The notes under the pieces are model-generated. The model was not told the origin of the DNA. It worked only from the letters and a program-made list of their open reading frames with translations, and did no database searches. Source: Ideonella aquatica (GTDB lineage Bacteria > Pseudomonadota > Gammaproteobacteria > Burkholderiales > Burkholderiaceae_C). From it: 64,000 nt of DNA. The stretch lies in contig NZ_JAGQDE010000018.1 in NCBI RefSeq assembly GCF_018069755.1, positions 1-64,000 of the forward strand, in the 5' to 3' direction. Shown here in pieces: positions 36,921-44,599 of the stretch; position 1 is the stretch's first letter; the number at the start of each line of letters is the position of its first letter. The translations under genes were made by a program, and so were the position numbers.

Positions 36921-38027
36921 TCAGGGCCGCTGGTAGCTTTCGCTGGTGGTCACCAAGGTGGGCGTGGGCAGCACGTCGTGCGGGCGGTCGAGCAGGTGGT
37001 CGACCGCGGTGCCTGCGGCCCAGATGCTGCACAGCGTGACCCACGAGGTCAGCGCGAACACGGCCGCACCTGACACGCCTGCGCCCACCGCGCAGCCGCC
37101 CGCCAGCATGCCGCCAAAGCCCATCAGCATCGCGCCGGCGATGTAGCGCCGCATCGACTGGCCGTCCTTGAAGCCTTCGAGCGTCCATTCGCGCCACAGC
37201 AGCGCCGACAGCAACGAGCCCAGGGCCACGCCGGGCACCAGACCCAGATCAAACTTCAGCGCGTGACCAGGCGGTGAGAGCACCAACATCAGCGTGTCGG
37301 CCGCCGGACCGGTGAAGGACAGGCTCTGCACCGGAATCACCAGGTCAAAGGCCTGGCGCGACAGGGCCCAGGTGGTGAGCCAGGCCAGGGCCACCATCAG
37401 GCCCACGCCGATCGCACCGAACCAGCCCCAGAAGCGCACCTGCTGGCGCCAGGCCCAGACCAGCGCGGCCAGCAGCCAGACGCCACCGAAGATCACGCCC
37501 ATCGCGTGGTTCCAGCCCAGCCAGGCCAGCAAGTCACGGGCCGAGCCGCCTTCGATGGTCCACCAACTGGCGACTTCCAGCCGCAGCGGCGACATCAATC
37601 CGGACAGCGCCGACTGCGCCGTCACGGCGAACACCAGGCCAGACAGCAGCGCGCGCAGATTGCCCTGCGCGGCCAGCACCAGCAGTCGGCTGGAGCAGCC
37701 CCGCGCCAGGATCATGCCGGCGCCGAACATGGCGCCGCCGATGATGGCACCCGACAAGCTGCCGCGGGCCGACAACTGGCGCGCATCACTCACGTCCAGC
37801 CAGCCCGCCAGGATGAAGGCCTGTGTGGCGATCACGGCGGTGGAAAAGGTGAACAGCCAGACCGTCAGCTTGCCCTCGCGCGTGCCGCGCGAGAACTCGA
37901 TCACCGCCGAGCGCATGCAAAAGCGCGAGCGGTGGGCAAAGAAGCCGAACAGCACGCCAATGGCGGCGCCAGCCAGGGTGATGGCCCACATCTCGCCGAC
38001 CTGGGCGATCAGGGATTCAAGGAACAT
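36921..38027 (-). CDS. Full-length YeeE/YedE-family transporter (SoxT-like)
   Basis: 368-aa inner-membrane protein with about nine to ten helices. Conserved motifs are HRSRFCMRSAVIEF near residue 38, MILARGCSSRLLVLAA near 105 and LAGGCAVGAGVSGAAVF near 320, with Cys expected to line the sulfur path. YeeE-type permeases encoded inside sox loci are named SoxT and bring thiosulfate or a sulfur signal to the cytoplasm (family knowledge). It converges on the sox operon 20 bp away. ATG at 38027 has no good Shine-Dalgarno; a TTG 18 bp upstream is the only alternative. Confidence 0.85.
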   Translation of the reverse strand: MFLESLIAQVGEMWAITLAGAAIGVLFGFFAHRSRFCMRSAVIEFSRGTREGKLTVWLFTFSTAVIATQAFILAGWLDVSDARQLSARGSLSGAIIGGAMFGAGMILARGCSSRLLVLAAQGNLRALLSGLVFAVTAQSALSGLMSPLRLEVASWWTIEGGSARDLLAWLGWNHAMGVIFGGVWLLAALVWAWRQQVRFWGWFGAIGVGLMVALAWLTTWALSRQAFDLVIPVQSLSFTGPAADTLMLVLSPPGHALKFDLGLVPGVALGSLLSALLWREWTLEGFKDGQSMRRYIAGAMLMGFGGMLAGGCAVGAGVSGAAVFALTSWVTLCSIWAAGTAVDHLLDRPHDVLPTPTLVTTSESYQRP

Positions 38028-38090
38028 GGCGGGCTTGTCCGGCAACGCATCCGTGCGTACTGATGCGTCGATGATGGGCCCGCCGACCGC

Positions 38091-38119
38091 CCCGGGCCTT
38101 GACCTTGGTCAGGCCCGGG
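38091..38119. terminator. Long hairpin after the flavocytochrome gene
   Basis: CCCGGGCC/GGCCCGGG with an inner TGACC/GGTCA, lying between the SoxT-like gene and the flavoprotein. No T-run follows on the minus strand, so it could be a rho-aided terminator or an mRNA-end stabiliser. Confidence 0.45.
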
Positions 38120-38132
38120 TCGAAAGCGGGCT

Positions 38133-39407
38133 TCAGCCGAGCACGTCGGCCCAGATGTTCTTGGCCCAGGCCTCGGCGTAGCGGCCCTCCAGGTCGGAGC
38201 GCACATCGGAGACGCCGCCCGAGCCGCCGATCGTGAAGAAGCTCTTCTTCGGCGCCTGGTACTCGTGCACGCTGGCCACGTGGATCACGTGGGTGGCGTC
38301 CACATAGCTCATGCAGACATTGGTCAGCATCGGGTGCGGGTTGATCTCCATGCCCTGCAGCTCGGCCACGATGGCCGCGGCCGTGACCTTGGCGTGCGAG
38401 TTGGCCATGTGGCCCGACTTGGGCATGCCCTGGGCCACCTGGATCGCGTCACCGATGACGTGGATGTCCTTGGCGGCGGTGGACTCGAAGTTCAGGAAGT
38501 TGGTGTGGCACCAGCGTCCGTTGGCATTGGCCAGGCCGGTCTTGACGGCCAGGGCGCCAGCGCGCATGACCGGCAGCACGTTCAGCACGTCGGCCTTGAC
38601 GTCGTCCTGCACGTCGAACTTGACGGTCCGGGTCTTCGCATCCACCGCCACCGCCTTGTGCTGTGGCCGGTACTCGACCATCGGGCCGTAGATCTCGGCC
38701 CAGGCCTTCTTGAACAGCGGGCCCTTGGAGGTGACGTCCTGGTTGGCATCCAGAATCAGCACCTTGGACTTGGGCTTGTGCTGCTTCAGGTAGGCCGCCA
38801 CCACGCTGGCGCGCTCATAGGGGCCAGGCGGGCAGCGGTAGGGCGCCTCAGGGATGCTGATCGCGAAGACGCCGCCGTCGCGCATGGCCTCAAGCTGCTT
38901 GCGCAGTGCCATGGTCTCGGGACCGGCCTTCCAGGCGTGCAGCACGTCGCCGGCGGCGTGGGCAGCCTGCAGGCCTTCGATCTGGTCCCACATGAAATCG
39001 ATGCCGGGGGCCAGCACCAGCTTGTCATAGGTCACCGTGCCGCCGGAGGCCAGCACGGCGGTCTTCTTGGCCGGATCGATCGAGGCCACCGAGTCCTGCA
39101 CCACTCGCACGCCATGCTTGCTGGACAAGCCAGTGTAGGGATTGGTGATGTCGGCCATGGTCTTCATGCCGGCGATCACCAGGTTGGAGACCGGGCAGGA
39201 GACGAAGGCGGCATTGGGCTCGACCATCATCACGTCGATGCTGTAGTCGGACAGCAGCCGGATGTACTTGGAGACCGTGGCGCCGCCATAGCCGCCGCCC
39301 ACCACCAGCACCTTGGCCTTGTTGGCCGAGCCCACCGAGGCGCAGCCCGCCATGCCCAGCGCGCTGCCGGCCACCAGGCCGGCCAGAACTTGTCTGCGTT
39401 GCATCAT
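38133..39407 (-). CDS. fccB: Flavocytochrome c sulfide dehydrogenase flavoprotein (FccB/SoxF)
   Basis: Oxidises sulfide in the periplasm and passes electrons to its cytochrome subunit. 424 aa. FAD motif VLVVGGGYGG near residue 34. Cys in FVSCPVSNLVIAG near residue 70 matches the covalent 8-alpha-S-cysteinyl FAD site. Cys in YRCPPGPYERAS near 190 and VCMSYVDATHV near 365 fit the redox-active disulfide. The signal RRQVLAGLVAGSALGMAGC combines a Tat motif with a lipobox, suggesting a Tat-exported lipoprotein. ATG at 39407 follows AGGAG. 11 bp downstream of the cytochrome gene. Confidence 0.9.
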   Translation of the reverse strand: MMQRRQVLAGLVAGSALGMAGCASVGSANKAKVLVVGGGYGGATVSKYIRLLSDYSIDVMMVEPNAAFVSCPVSNLVIAGMKTMADITNPYTGLSSKHGVRVVQDSVASIDPAKKTAVLASGGTVTYDKLVLAPGIDFMWDQIEGLQAAHAAGDVLHAWKAGPETMALRKQLEAMRDGGVFAISIPEAPYRCPPGPYERASVVAAYLKQHKPKSKVLILDANQDVTSKGPLFKKAWAEIYGPMVEYRPQHKAVAVDAKTRTVKFDVQDDVKADVLNVLPVMRAGALAVKTGLANANGRWCHTNFLNFESTAAKDIHVIGDAIQVAQGMPKSGHMANSHAKVTAAAIVAELQGMEINPHPMLTNVCMSYVDATHVIHVASVHEYQAPKKSFFTIGGSGGVSDVRSDLEGRYAEAWAKNIWADVLG

Positions 39408-39418
39408 GCTCGGGCTCC

Positions 39419-39730
39419 TCAGGGCTTTTGCTTCGAGAAATACACGGCCAGGGTCTCCAGTTGCTCCTGGGAGTAGCCCTTGGTGATCTGGTGCATGATC
39501 GTGGCGGGCCGTTGGCCGCTGCGGAAGGCCATCAACTGGCTCAGGATGTAGTCCTGCGGCAGCCCGGCCAGCTTGATCAGGGCTTCACCCTGGACGGCGT
39601 GGCCATCGGTGCCGTGGCAATGGGCGCAGGTGGCCGCCAGGGAGCGGGTGCGCAGTGCGGTGGGGTCCTTGGCCAGTGCGGGCAGGGCCAGCGCCAGCAG
39701 CAGGGACGCCAGCAGGGGGCGTGGGGTCAT
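39419..39730 (-). CDS. fccA: Monohaem cytochrome c, partner of FccB
   Basis: 103 aa with a signal peptide ending LALPALA. Haem motif CAHCHGTDG near residue 35, axial Met likely in RPATIMHQITKGYS near 80. A small monohaem FccA is usual in many proteobacteria, whereas Allochromatium has a dihaem form. Directly upstream of fccB in the same transcript. It diverges from the SoxH-like gene across a 97-bp promoter region. Confidence 0.83.
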   Translation of the reverse strand: MTPRPLLASLLLALALPALAKDPTALRTRSLAATCAHCHGTDGHAVQGEALIKLAGLPQDYILSQLMAFRSGQRPATIMHQITKGYSQEQLETLAVYFSKQKP

Positions 39731-39793
39731 GATTTGTTCTCCGTGATGCGAGGACGCGACCCGCGGGGCTTGGCGCCCAGGCCGGGTCGGCCG

Positions 39794-39799
39794 TATAGT
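39794..39799 (+). promoter_or_regulatory. -10 box of the SoxH-like gene
   Basis: TATAGT about 26-34 bases before the candidate GTG starts. The -35 region is GC-rich and weak, which would suit an activated or derepressed promoter. Confidence 0.4.
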
Positions 39800-39827
39800 G
39801 TCCGAAATATCATTGGTTGCTAATGTG

Positions 39828-40823
39828 GTGTTATCCCTGAAGTCGTCACGGCGCTACTTTCTGGCCGGCTGCGGTTGCACTGCGGCGCTCGGCTGGCTGC
39901 CGAGCGGGTTGCGTGCGCAGACTGCGGCGTCGGCCACGGTGGAGATGAAGCCCCAGGCCGTGGCTGACGGCGTCTACTACGTGCAGGGCGAATCGGCCTT
40001 GGGCTCGTCGGCCAACCAGAACTTCATCTCGAACGCCGGCTTCGTGATCACGGCCGACAGCGTGGTGGTCATCGATGCTCTGGGCTCGCCCCCGCTGGCT
40101 CAGCGCCTGCTGGCGCAGATCCGGGCAATCACGCCGCTGCCGGTGCGCCACGTGCTGGTGAGCCACTACCACGCCGACCACATCTATGGCCTGCAGGTCT
40201 TCAAGGACGCGGGCGCCACCATCATTGCGCAGGCCCGGGCGCGGGAGTACCTGTCCTCTGACACTGCTCGCCTGCGCCTGCAGGCCAGCCGCGAGGAGTT
40301 GTTTCCCTGGGTCGACGAGAGCACCCGCCTGGTGCCCGCCGACCGTTGGCTGGGCCTGGACGGCCAGTTGCGCGAGGAAACCCTGGAGATCGGCGGCACG
40401 CGCTTCGTGCTGCGGCCGGTCGGTCCCTCGCACACGCCTGAGGACCTGGTGATCGCGGTGCCGCAACGCGGCGTGCTGTTCTCGGGCGACCTGCTGTTCC
40501 GGGGCCGCATTCCCTTCGTCGGTCAGGCCGACAGCGCCGGCTGGATCAAGGCCCTGGACGGCATGCTGGCCGTGCGGCCGCGCGTGGTGGTGCCGGGCCA
40601 TGGCCCGTTGTCCACCGACCCGCTGGCCGACATGCAGCTGACCCGCGACTACCTGGTCTACCTGCGCGATCGCATGGGCGAGGCGGCGCGCAACATGGAC
40701 CCGTTCGACGAGGCCTACCGCGCCACCGACTGGAGCCGCTTCGAGAAGCTGCCGCTGTTCCAGGCCGCCAACCGCATGAACGCCTACAACACCTACCTGC
40801 AGATGGAGGCCACCCAGCGATGA
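39828..40823 (+). CDS. SoxH-like metallo-beta-lactamase-fold hydrolase
   Basis: About 331 aa, periplasmic. N-terminal RRYFLAGCGCTAALG near residue 7 looks like a Tat signal. The metal motif HYHADHIYG is near residue 116, with further ligands in GPSHTPEDLV, FSGDLLF and VVPGHGPL. It matches the SoxH / quinoprotein-relay zinc hydrolase group found near sox genes; the substrate is unknown. No ATG is available. GTG codons at 39825 and 39828 fit the -10 box; TTG 39813 is possible. Its stop overlaps the SoxW-like gene. Confidence 0.78.
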   Translation: MLSLKSSRRYFLAGCGCTAALGWLPSGLRAQTAASATVEMKPQAVADGVYYVQGESALGSSANQNFISNAGFVITADSVVVIDALGSPPLAQRLLAQIRAITPLPVRHVLVSHYHADHIYGLQVFKDAGATIIAQARAREYLSSDTARLRLQASREELFPWVDESTRLVPADRWLGLDGQLREETLEIGGTRFVLRPVGPSHTPEDLVIAVPQRGVLFSGDLLFRGRIPFVGQADSAGWIKALDGMLAVRPRVVVPGHGPLSTDPLADMQLTRDYLVYLRDRMGEAARNMDPFDEAYRATDWSRFEKLPLFQAANRMNAYNTYLQMEATQR

Positions 40824-41335
40824 GCACCGCACCGAACCGCCATCGCCGCGTCCTGCTGCAGGCGCTGGCCGGTGCCGGGTTGGTGGTGGGCCGGCCGGCC
40901 GGTGCACTGCAGCGTGGTGAGGTCTTGGTGCCGCCGCCGTTGCCCTTGCTCAATGGCCGGTGGCTGCGCCCCGAGGACTGGGCCGGCCAGGCCTGGGTGC
41001 TGAGCTTCTTCACGCTGGACTGCCCCTACTGCCAGCGCCACAACGCGCGGCTGGACACGCTGGCACGCCGCATGGGCGGACACGGCCTGCAGGTGCTGGG
41101 CGTGACCCAGGACGACGCCGATGCCGTGCGCGGCCACCTGCGCCGTCATGGCCTGGGCTTCGACGCCACCGCCCAGGGCGCGGCGCTGCGCAGCCTGGTC
41201 ACCGCGCGGCGTGTCGTGCCCTTCACGGCCGTGGTGGACGCCGCGGGCCTCGTGCGCGAGCTGATTCCCGGCGAAATGAGCGACGACGACGTGCAGGGCC
41301 TCGCCCGCTGGGCGGCGCCTGTCCGGACCACCTGA
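40820..41335 (+). CDS. soxW: SoxW-like periplasmic thioredoxin
   Basis: 171 aa. N-terminal RRVLLQALAGAG signal, then a thioredoxin fold with the redox motif CPYC in FFTLDCPYCQRHNARLD near residue 70 and cis-Pro in RRVVPFTAV near 130. In Paracoccus SoxW, reduced by the CcdA-like SoxV, keeps SoxYZ in its active reduced state. No soxV or ccdA is present in this window, so its electron donor must be encoded elsewhere. ATG overlaps the SoxH-like stop. Confidence 0.78.
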   Translation: MSTAPNRHRRVLLQALAGAGLVVGRPAGALQRGEVLVPPPLPLLNGRWLRPEDWAGQAWVLSFFTLDCPYCQRHNARLDTLARRMGGHGLQVLGVTQDDADAVRGHLRRHGLGFDATAQGAALRSLVTARRVVPFTAVVDAAGLVRELIPGEMSDDDVQGLARWAAPVRTT

Positions 41336-41355
41336 CCACACCGCAAGGAGACCCC

Positions 41356-41703
41356 ATGAACCTGCCTGTCCCGGGCCTGCTGGCCGTGCTGGCCTGCAGC
41401 AGCGTGATGCTGTCGCTGGTCCGCGCCGCCGAGCCTGCGGTGCCTGCCATCTTCAAGGACGCTGACCTGGCGCTGGGAGAGAAGCTCATCGCCGAGCACA
41501 AATGCAGTGAGTGCCACACCCGGCACATGGGTGGCAGCGGCGGGGACGACATCTACAACCCCCGGGGCCGCATCCAGGATGCCGGCGGCCTGCGCGGCAT
41601 GGTCGAGGGCTGCAATACCCAGCTCAAGCTGCAGATGTTCCCCGAGGAGGTCACCGCGGTGGCCGCGGTGCTGAACAAGCGGCACTACCGTTTCAGTCGC
41701 TGA
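41356..41703 (+). CDS. Small periplasmic c-type cytochrome
   Basis: 115 aa with signal peptide ending VRAAE. One haem motif CSECHTRH near residue 44. The rest is short: YNPRGRIQDAGGLRGMVEGCNTQL with an extra Cys, then QMFPEEVTAVAAVLNKRHY with the likely Met ligand. Good AAGGAG Shine-Dalgarno. Third gene of the SoxH-SoxW-cytochrome set; it probably carries electrons in this module. Confidence 0.78.
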   Translation: MNLPVPGLLAVLACSSVMLSLVRAAEPAVPAIFKDADLALGEKLIAEHKCSECHTRHMGGSGGDDIYNPRGRIQDAGGLRGMVEGCNTQLKLQMFPEEVTAVAAVLNKRHYRFSR

Positions 41704-41793
41704 GGGAATGTCCTGAATCCTGTCTGGGGCCTGACAGAATGCGCGCATCAGTGCATACCGATACAATAGCGGTGAACAGCCCTCGATCCCGCC

Positions 41794-42159
41794 ATGTCAC
41801 AGGACCCCAGCCTCCACGCCGACACGGTGTTTGACTCCGTGGCGGAGCTGTTCTCGCTGCTGTCAACGCCGGTGCGGCTGAAGATCATCAGCGCGCTGTG
41901 CAACGGCGAGAAGAACGTCTCTCAGCTGCTCGACGAGATCGAGACCACCCAGCCCAACATGTCGCAGCATCTGGCCACGCTGTACCGCGCCGGCGTGGTG
42001 GGCAAGCGACGCGACAGCACCCAGATCTACTACCGCCTGCAAAGCGAGCGCGTGGCCACGCTGTGCCGCGCGGTGTGCACCCAGGTGGCCAGCGAGATGG
42101 ATCCGGACAGCGCCGTCGATCCGGACCAGCGCCTGCGTCCGGCGCCCAGCGTGCGCTGA
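41794..42159 (+). CDS. ArsR-family sulfur-responsive regulator (SoxR/BigR/SqrR type)
   Basis: 121-aa winged-helix repressor. HTH region KNVSQLLDEIETTQPNMSQHLATLYRAGVV and wing KRRDSTQIYYRL. Cys36 (ALCNGEK) is at the place of the first redox Cys of BigR/SqrR, which form intramolecular polysulfide links. The partner in those proteins is in the last helix; here Cys91 and Cys95 (TLCRAVC) lie in that helix but closer to the HTH than usual. It likely derepresses sulfur genes when persulfides build up. The upstream gap has TACAAT as a -10 element. Confidence 0.83.
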   Translation: MSQDPSLHADTVFDSVAELFSLLSTPVRLKIISALCNGEKNVSQLLDEIETTQPNMSQHLATLYRAGVVGKRRDSTQIYYRLQSERVATLCRAVCTQVASEMDPDSAVDPDQRLRPAPSVR

Positions 42160-42179
42160 GCGCGCGGCGGCAACAGACT

Positions 42180-42626
42180 TCAGCGCAATTCGGCGCCGTG
42201 GGCGTCGAAGACCTTCACCGTCACAGGAATCGCTGCCGCCACGCTTTGCGTGACGGTGCAGTAGCCCTCGAAGCTCTGCAGCACCCGCTCCAGGTGCTCC
42301 AGTGCGTCGGCCGGCACACCCAGACGCAGCTCGGCATGCAGCGCCGTCACCCGCAGTCGCTGCTCGGCGTTGCGGCCGATCTGGGCGGTCACCTCGCAGT
42401 GGATGGGCTCGGGCGACTGCTTGAACTTGCGCAGCGCGAACAGCAGCGAGTCGCTCAGGCAATTGCCCACGGCCGCCGCCAACAGTTGCACCGGCGACGG
42501 GCCCTGGCCCTGGCCCAGCGGCGGCGGCTCATCGCCGCGCAGCAGCGGCACGCCACCCCCCACGTCGATGTCGAACTGGTAGTCGCGGTGCTGATTGAGC
42601 ACCACGGTGACCTGCTTGTCGCTCAT
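42180..42626 (-). CDS. OsmC/Ohr-family thiol peroxidase-like protein
   Basis: 148 aa, cytoplasmic. The two conserved Cys occur in VGNCLSDSLLFALRKF near residue 58 and FEGYCTVTQSV near 120, the usual peroxidatic and resolving positions. OsmC proteins reduce organic hydroperoxides; some act on persulfides. It is the last gene of the operon RND pump-SQR-DUF2892-CsoR, so persulfide or peroxide detoxification is a reasonable role. It converges on the ArsR-type gene 20 bp away. Confidence 0.85.
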   Translation of the reverse strand: MSDKQVTVVLNQHRDYQFDIDVGGGVPLLRGDEPPPLGQGQGPSPVQLLAAAVGNCLSDSLLFALRKFKQSPEPIHCEVTAQIGRNAEQRLRVTALHAELRLGVPADALEHLERVLQSFEGYCTVTQSVAAAIPVTVKVFDAHGAELR

Positions 42627-42645
42627 GGGAGGACGGCGGGACGCC

Positions 42646-42936
42646 TCAGCGCACCTTGCCCAGCAGGGTCTGGACTTCTTCCAGCACCTCGGTCAGCTGC
42701 TTGCGCCCCTTGGCGTTGTCGCCCAGGCGGTTGCCCAGCTCCTGCTCCATGAAGCACACGGTCATGCGCACATAGGTGCTGTCCAGCGCCTTGCGCACGG
42801 CGGCCATTTGGCTGGCGATGTCCAGGCAGGGCTGGCCTTCCTCGATCATGCGCTGGATGCCGCGCAACTGCCCTTCGGCGCGCTTGAGGCGGTTGAGCAG
42901 ATCAGTGCGGTTCTTTTCGTCGGTCAGCTGGGACAT
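42646..42936 (-). CDS. CsoR/FrmR-family transcriptional repressor with atypical Cys spacing
   Basis: 96-aa all-helical DUF156 repressor. The core LLNRLKRAEGQLRGIQRMIEEGQPCLDI is typical, with Cys37. The second Cys is at 61 (RMTVCFMEQE), 24 residues later, one before the usual His position and five before the second Cys of CsoR or CstR. It therefore fits neither the Cys-His-Cys copper set nor the CstR Cys pair exactly. Encoded in the RND-SQR operon, it is the best candidate to bind the 18-bp operators at 48964, 48988 and 28803. ATG 42936; an in-frame ATG at 42984 is less likely. Confidence 0.85.
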   Translation of the reverse strand: MSQLTDEKNRTDLLNRLKRAEGQLRGIQRMIEEGQPCLDIASQMAAVRKALDSTYVRMTVCFMEQELGNRLGDNAKGRKQLTEVLEEVQTLLGKVR

Positions 42937-43031
42937 GGCACACAGCTCCAGATGAGGAGCCTGGGAGGTGGTCACAGGGGCCATTGTCGTCGCTTCCGGA
43001 AAAGGGGGGTCGGCGAAGGGGAGGCTGAGCG

Positions 43032-43256
43032 TCAGCGCGGACAGGCGGCCACGGACTCGGGCACGCCGGCCTTGCGCAGGAACCAGACCATCGGGCAGAC
43101 GTTGGTGAAGCCAAACTGCAGCAGGTTCAGCCCGACGAAGGCGGTGAAGGCCAGGGCCCAGCGGCTGACGAACAGCGGGCTGCCCTCAACGCCCAGCGCC
43201 AGCGACAGGAGGATGAAGGTGCCGGCGATCACGCGGATCCAGCGCTCGATGGTCAT
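43032..43256 (-). CDS. DUF2892 small membrane protein
   Basis: 74 aa with two transmembrane helices (VIAGTFILLSLALG and LAFTAFVGLNLLQFGF). A Cys in NVCPMVWFLRKAGVPE is conserved in the family, as in the membrane tail of the YgaP rhodanese. AAGGAG Shine-Dalgarno. It sits between the SQR-like and the CsoR-like gene; a role in sulfane sulfur or thiol handling at the membrane is inferred from this association. Confidence 0.82.
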   Translation of the reverse strand: MTIERWIRVIAGTFILLSLALGVEGSPLFVSRWALAFTAFVGLNLLQFGFTNVCPMVWFLRKAGVPESVAACPR

Positions 43257-43287
43257 GGAAAGCTCCTTGGAGAATGAAAAAAGCTGG

Positions 43288-44565
43288 TCAGCGGTCGGTG
43301 AGCCGCACGATGCCCAGGGCCTTGAGCACGTACTTTTCGTAGACGGGTTCGGAGTTGCCGGACTTCATCTTGGACAGGAAGTACTTCTCGAAGGCAATCT
43401 TGGCCAGGTGCACCCACTTGCCCTTCTTGAACCAGTTGACATTGCGCGGCGGGATCTGCGGCAGGGCCACGAAGGCGGCGCCGGTGTCGCCCATGTCAGC
43501 CAGGCAGATGGCGTTCCAGGTGCCCTTGGCGGTGGCTTCCTTGCCGGCCAGCTCGTCGGCGATGTTGTGGGCGATGGCCGAGACCATGGTCTCGATCATG
43601 TAGCCGGTCTTGGGCGCGCCGGTGGGCACCGGGGTGGCCTCCACCGGCGGGATGGCCACGCACACCCCGGCCGAGAAGATGTTGCGGTACTTCTTGCTGC
43701 GCTGGAATTCGTCGATGATGACGAAGCCGCGCGGGTTGCACAGCTCGGGCACCGCAGCCACCGCGTCCACGCCCTTGAAGGCCGGCAGCATCATGGCCAG
43801 CTTGAACGGCACCTCGTGCTCCTTGTAGACATTGCCCAGGCCGTCGACCTCGGTGGTGAACAGCTTGCCGGCCTCGACCTTGGTGGTCTTGGCGTTGCAG
43901 ATCCACTTGATGTCGTGGTTGCGCAGCTCGCTCTCGAGCATGCTCTTGCTGTCGCCCACGCCGCCCAGGCCCAGGTGGCCGATGTAGGGCTCGCTGGTGA
44001 CATAGGTCATCGGCACCTTGTGGCGCAGCTTGCGCTTGCGCAGGTCGGCATCGACGATGAAGGCGAACTCGTAGGCCGGGCCGAAGCAGCTGGCCATGGG
44101 CATGGCGCCCACCACGATCGGGCCGGGGTTCTGCAGGAACTGCTCATAGTCGCGCCAGAAGGCCTGGGCGTGGTCGACCGAGCAGACCGAGTGGGTGTGG
44201 CCCCCGTGCGGGCCAGCGCCCGGCACCTCGTCGAAGCTGAGCTTCGGGCCGGTGGTGATCACCAGGTAGTCATAGGCCAATGACTGGCCGTCGGCCAGCG
44301 ACAGCGTGTTGCCCGGCGCATCGATCGCGGTGACCGCCTGCGGGATGAAGGCGATGCCCTTCTTGGCCAGCAAGGGGCCGACCTCGAGCACGATGTCCTC
44401 GCGTTGGCGCCAGCCCACCGCCACCCAGGGATTGGACGGCACGAACTGGAAGTAGCTCACCGCACTGACGACGGTGATCTGGTGCTCCTTGGGCAGCAGT
44501 TCGCGCAGCTCATAGGCGGCGGGCATGCCGCCGATGCCGGCGCCCATGATGACGATGTGGGCCAT
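43288..44565 (-). CDS. Sulfide:quinone oxidoreductase-like flavoprotein
   Basis: 425 aa, no signal peptide. FAD motif IVIMGAGIGGMPAAYEL at residues 4-20; second motif DYLVITTGPKL near 100. Cys in THSVCSVDHA near 128, ASCFGPAYE near 160, and ELCNPRG or SAGVCVAIPP in the C-terminal half are candidates for the polysulfide-forming pair. The C-terminal amphipathic stretch VNWFKKGKWVHLAKIAFEKYFL would dip into the membrane. It should oxidise sulfide with quinone as acceptor. GGAG precedes ATG by 10 bases. Subtype not assigned. Confidence 0.83.
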   Translation of the reverse strand: MAHIVIMGAGIGGMPAAYELRELLPKEHQITVVSAVSYFQFVPSNPWVAVGWRQREDIVLEVGPLLAKKGIAFIPQAVTAIDAPGNTLSLADGQSLAYDYLVITTGPKLSFDEVPGAGPHGGHTHSVCSVDHAQAFWRDYEQFLQNPGPIVVGAMPMASCFGPAYEFAFIVDADLRKRKLRHKVPMTYVTSEPYIGHLGLGGVGDSKSMLESELRNHDIKWICNAKTTKVEAGKLFTTEVDGLGNVYKEHEVPFKLAMMLPAFKGVDAVAAVPELCNPRGFVIIDEFQRSKKYRNIFSAGVCVAIPPVEATPVPTGAPKTGYMIETMVSAIAHNIADELAGKEATAKGTWNAICLADMGDTGAAFVALPQIPPRNVNWFKKGKWVHLAKIAFEKYFLSKMKSGNSEPVYEKYVLKALGIVRLTDR

Positions 44566-44599
44566 GGTGTCTGTGTCTCCGTGGTGGTGAAGGGACCGC

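Noticed and set aside
38045-38069. ACGCATC-N-GATGCGT inverted repeat upstream of the SoxT-like gene as an operator
   Set aside because: The 7-bp arms are separated by an odd spacing and no second copy is found in the window; too weak to list as a feature.
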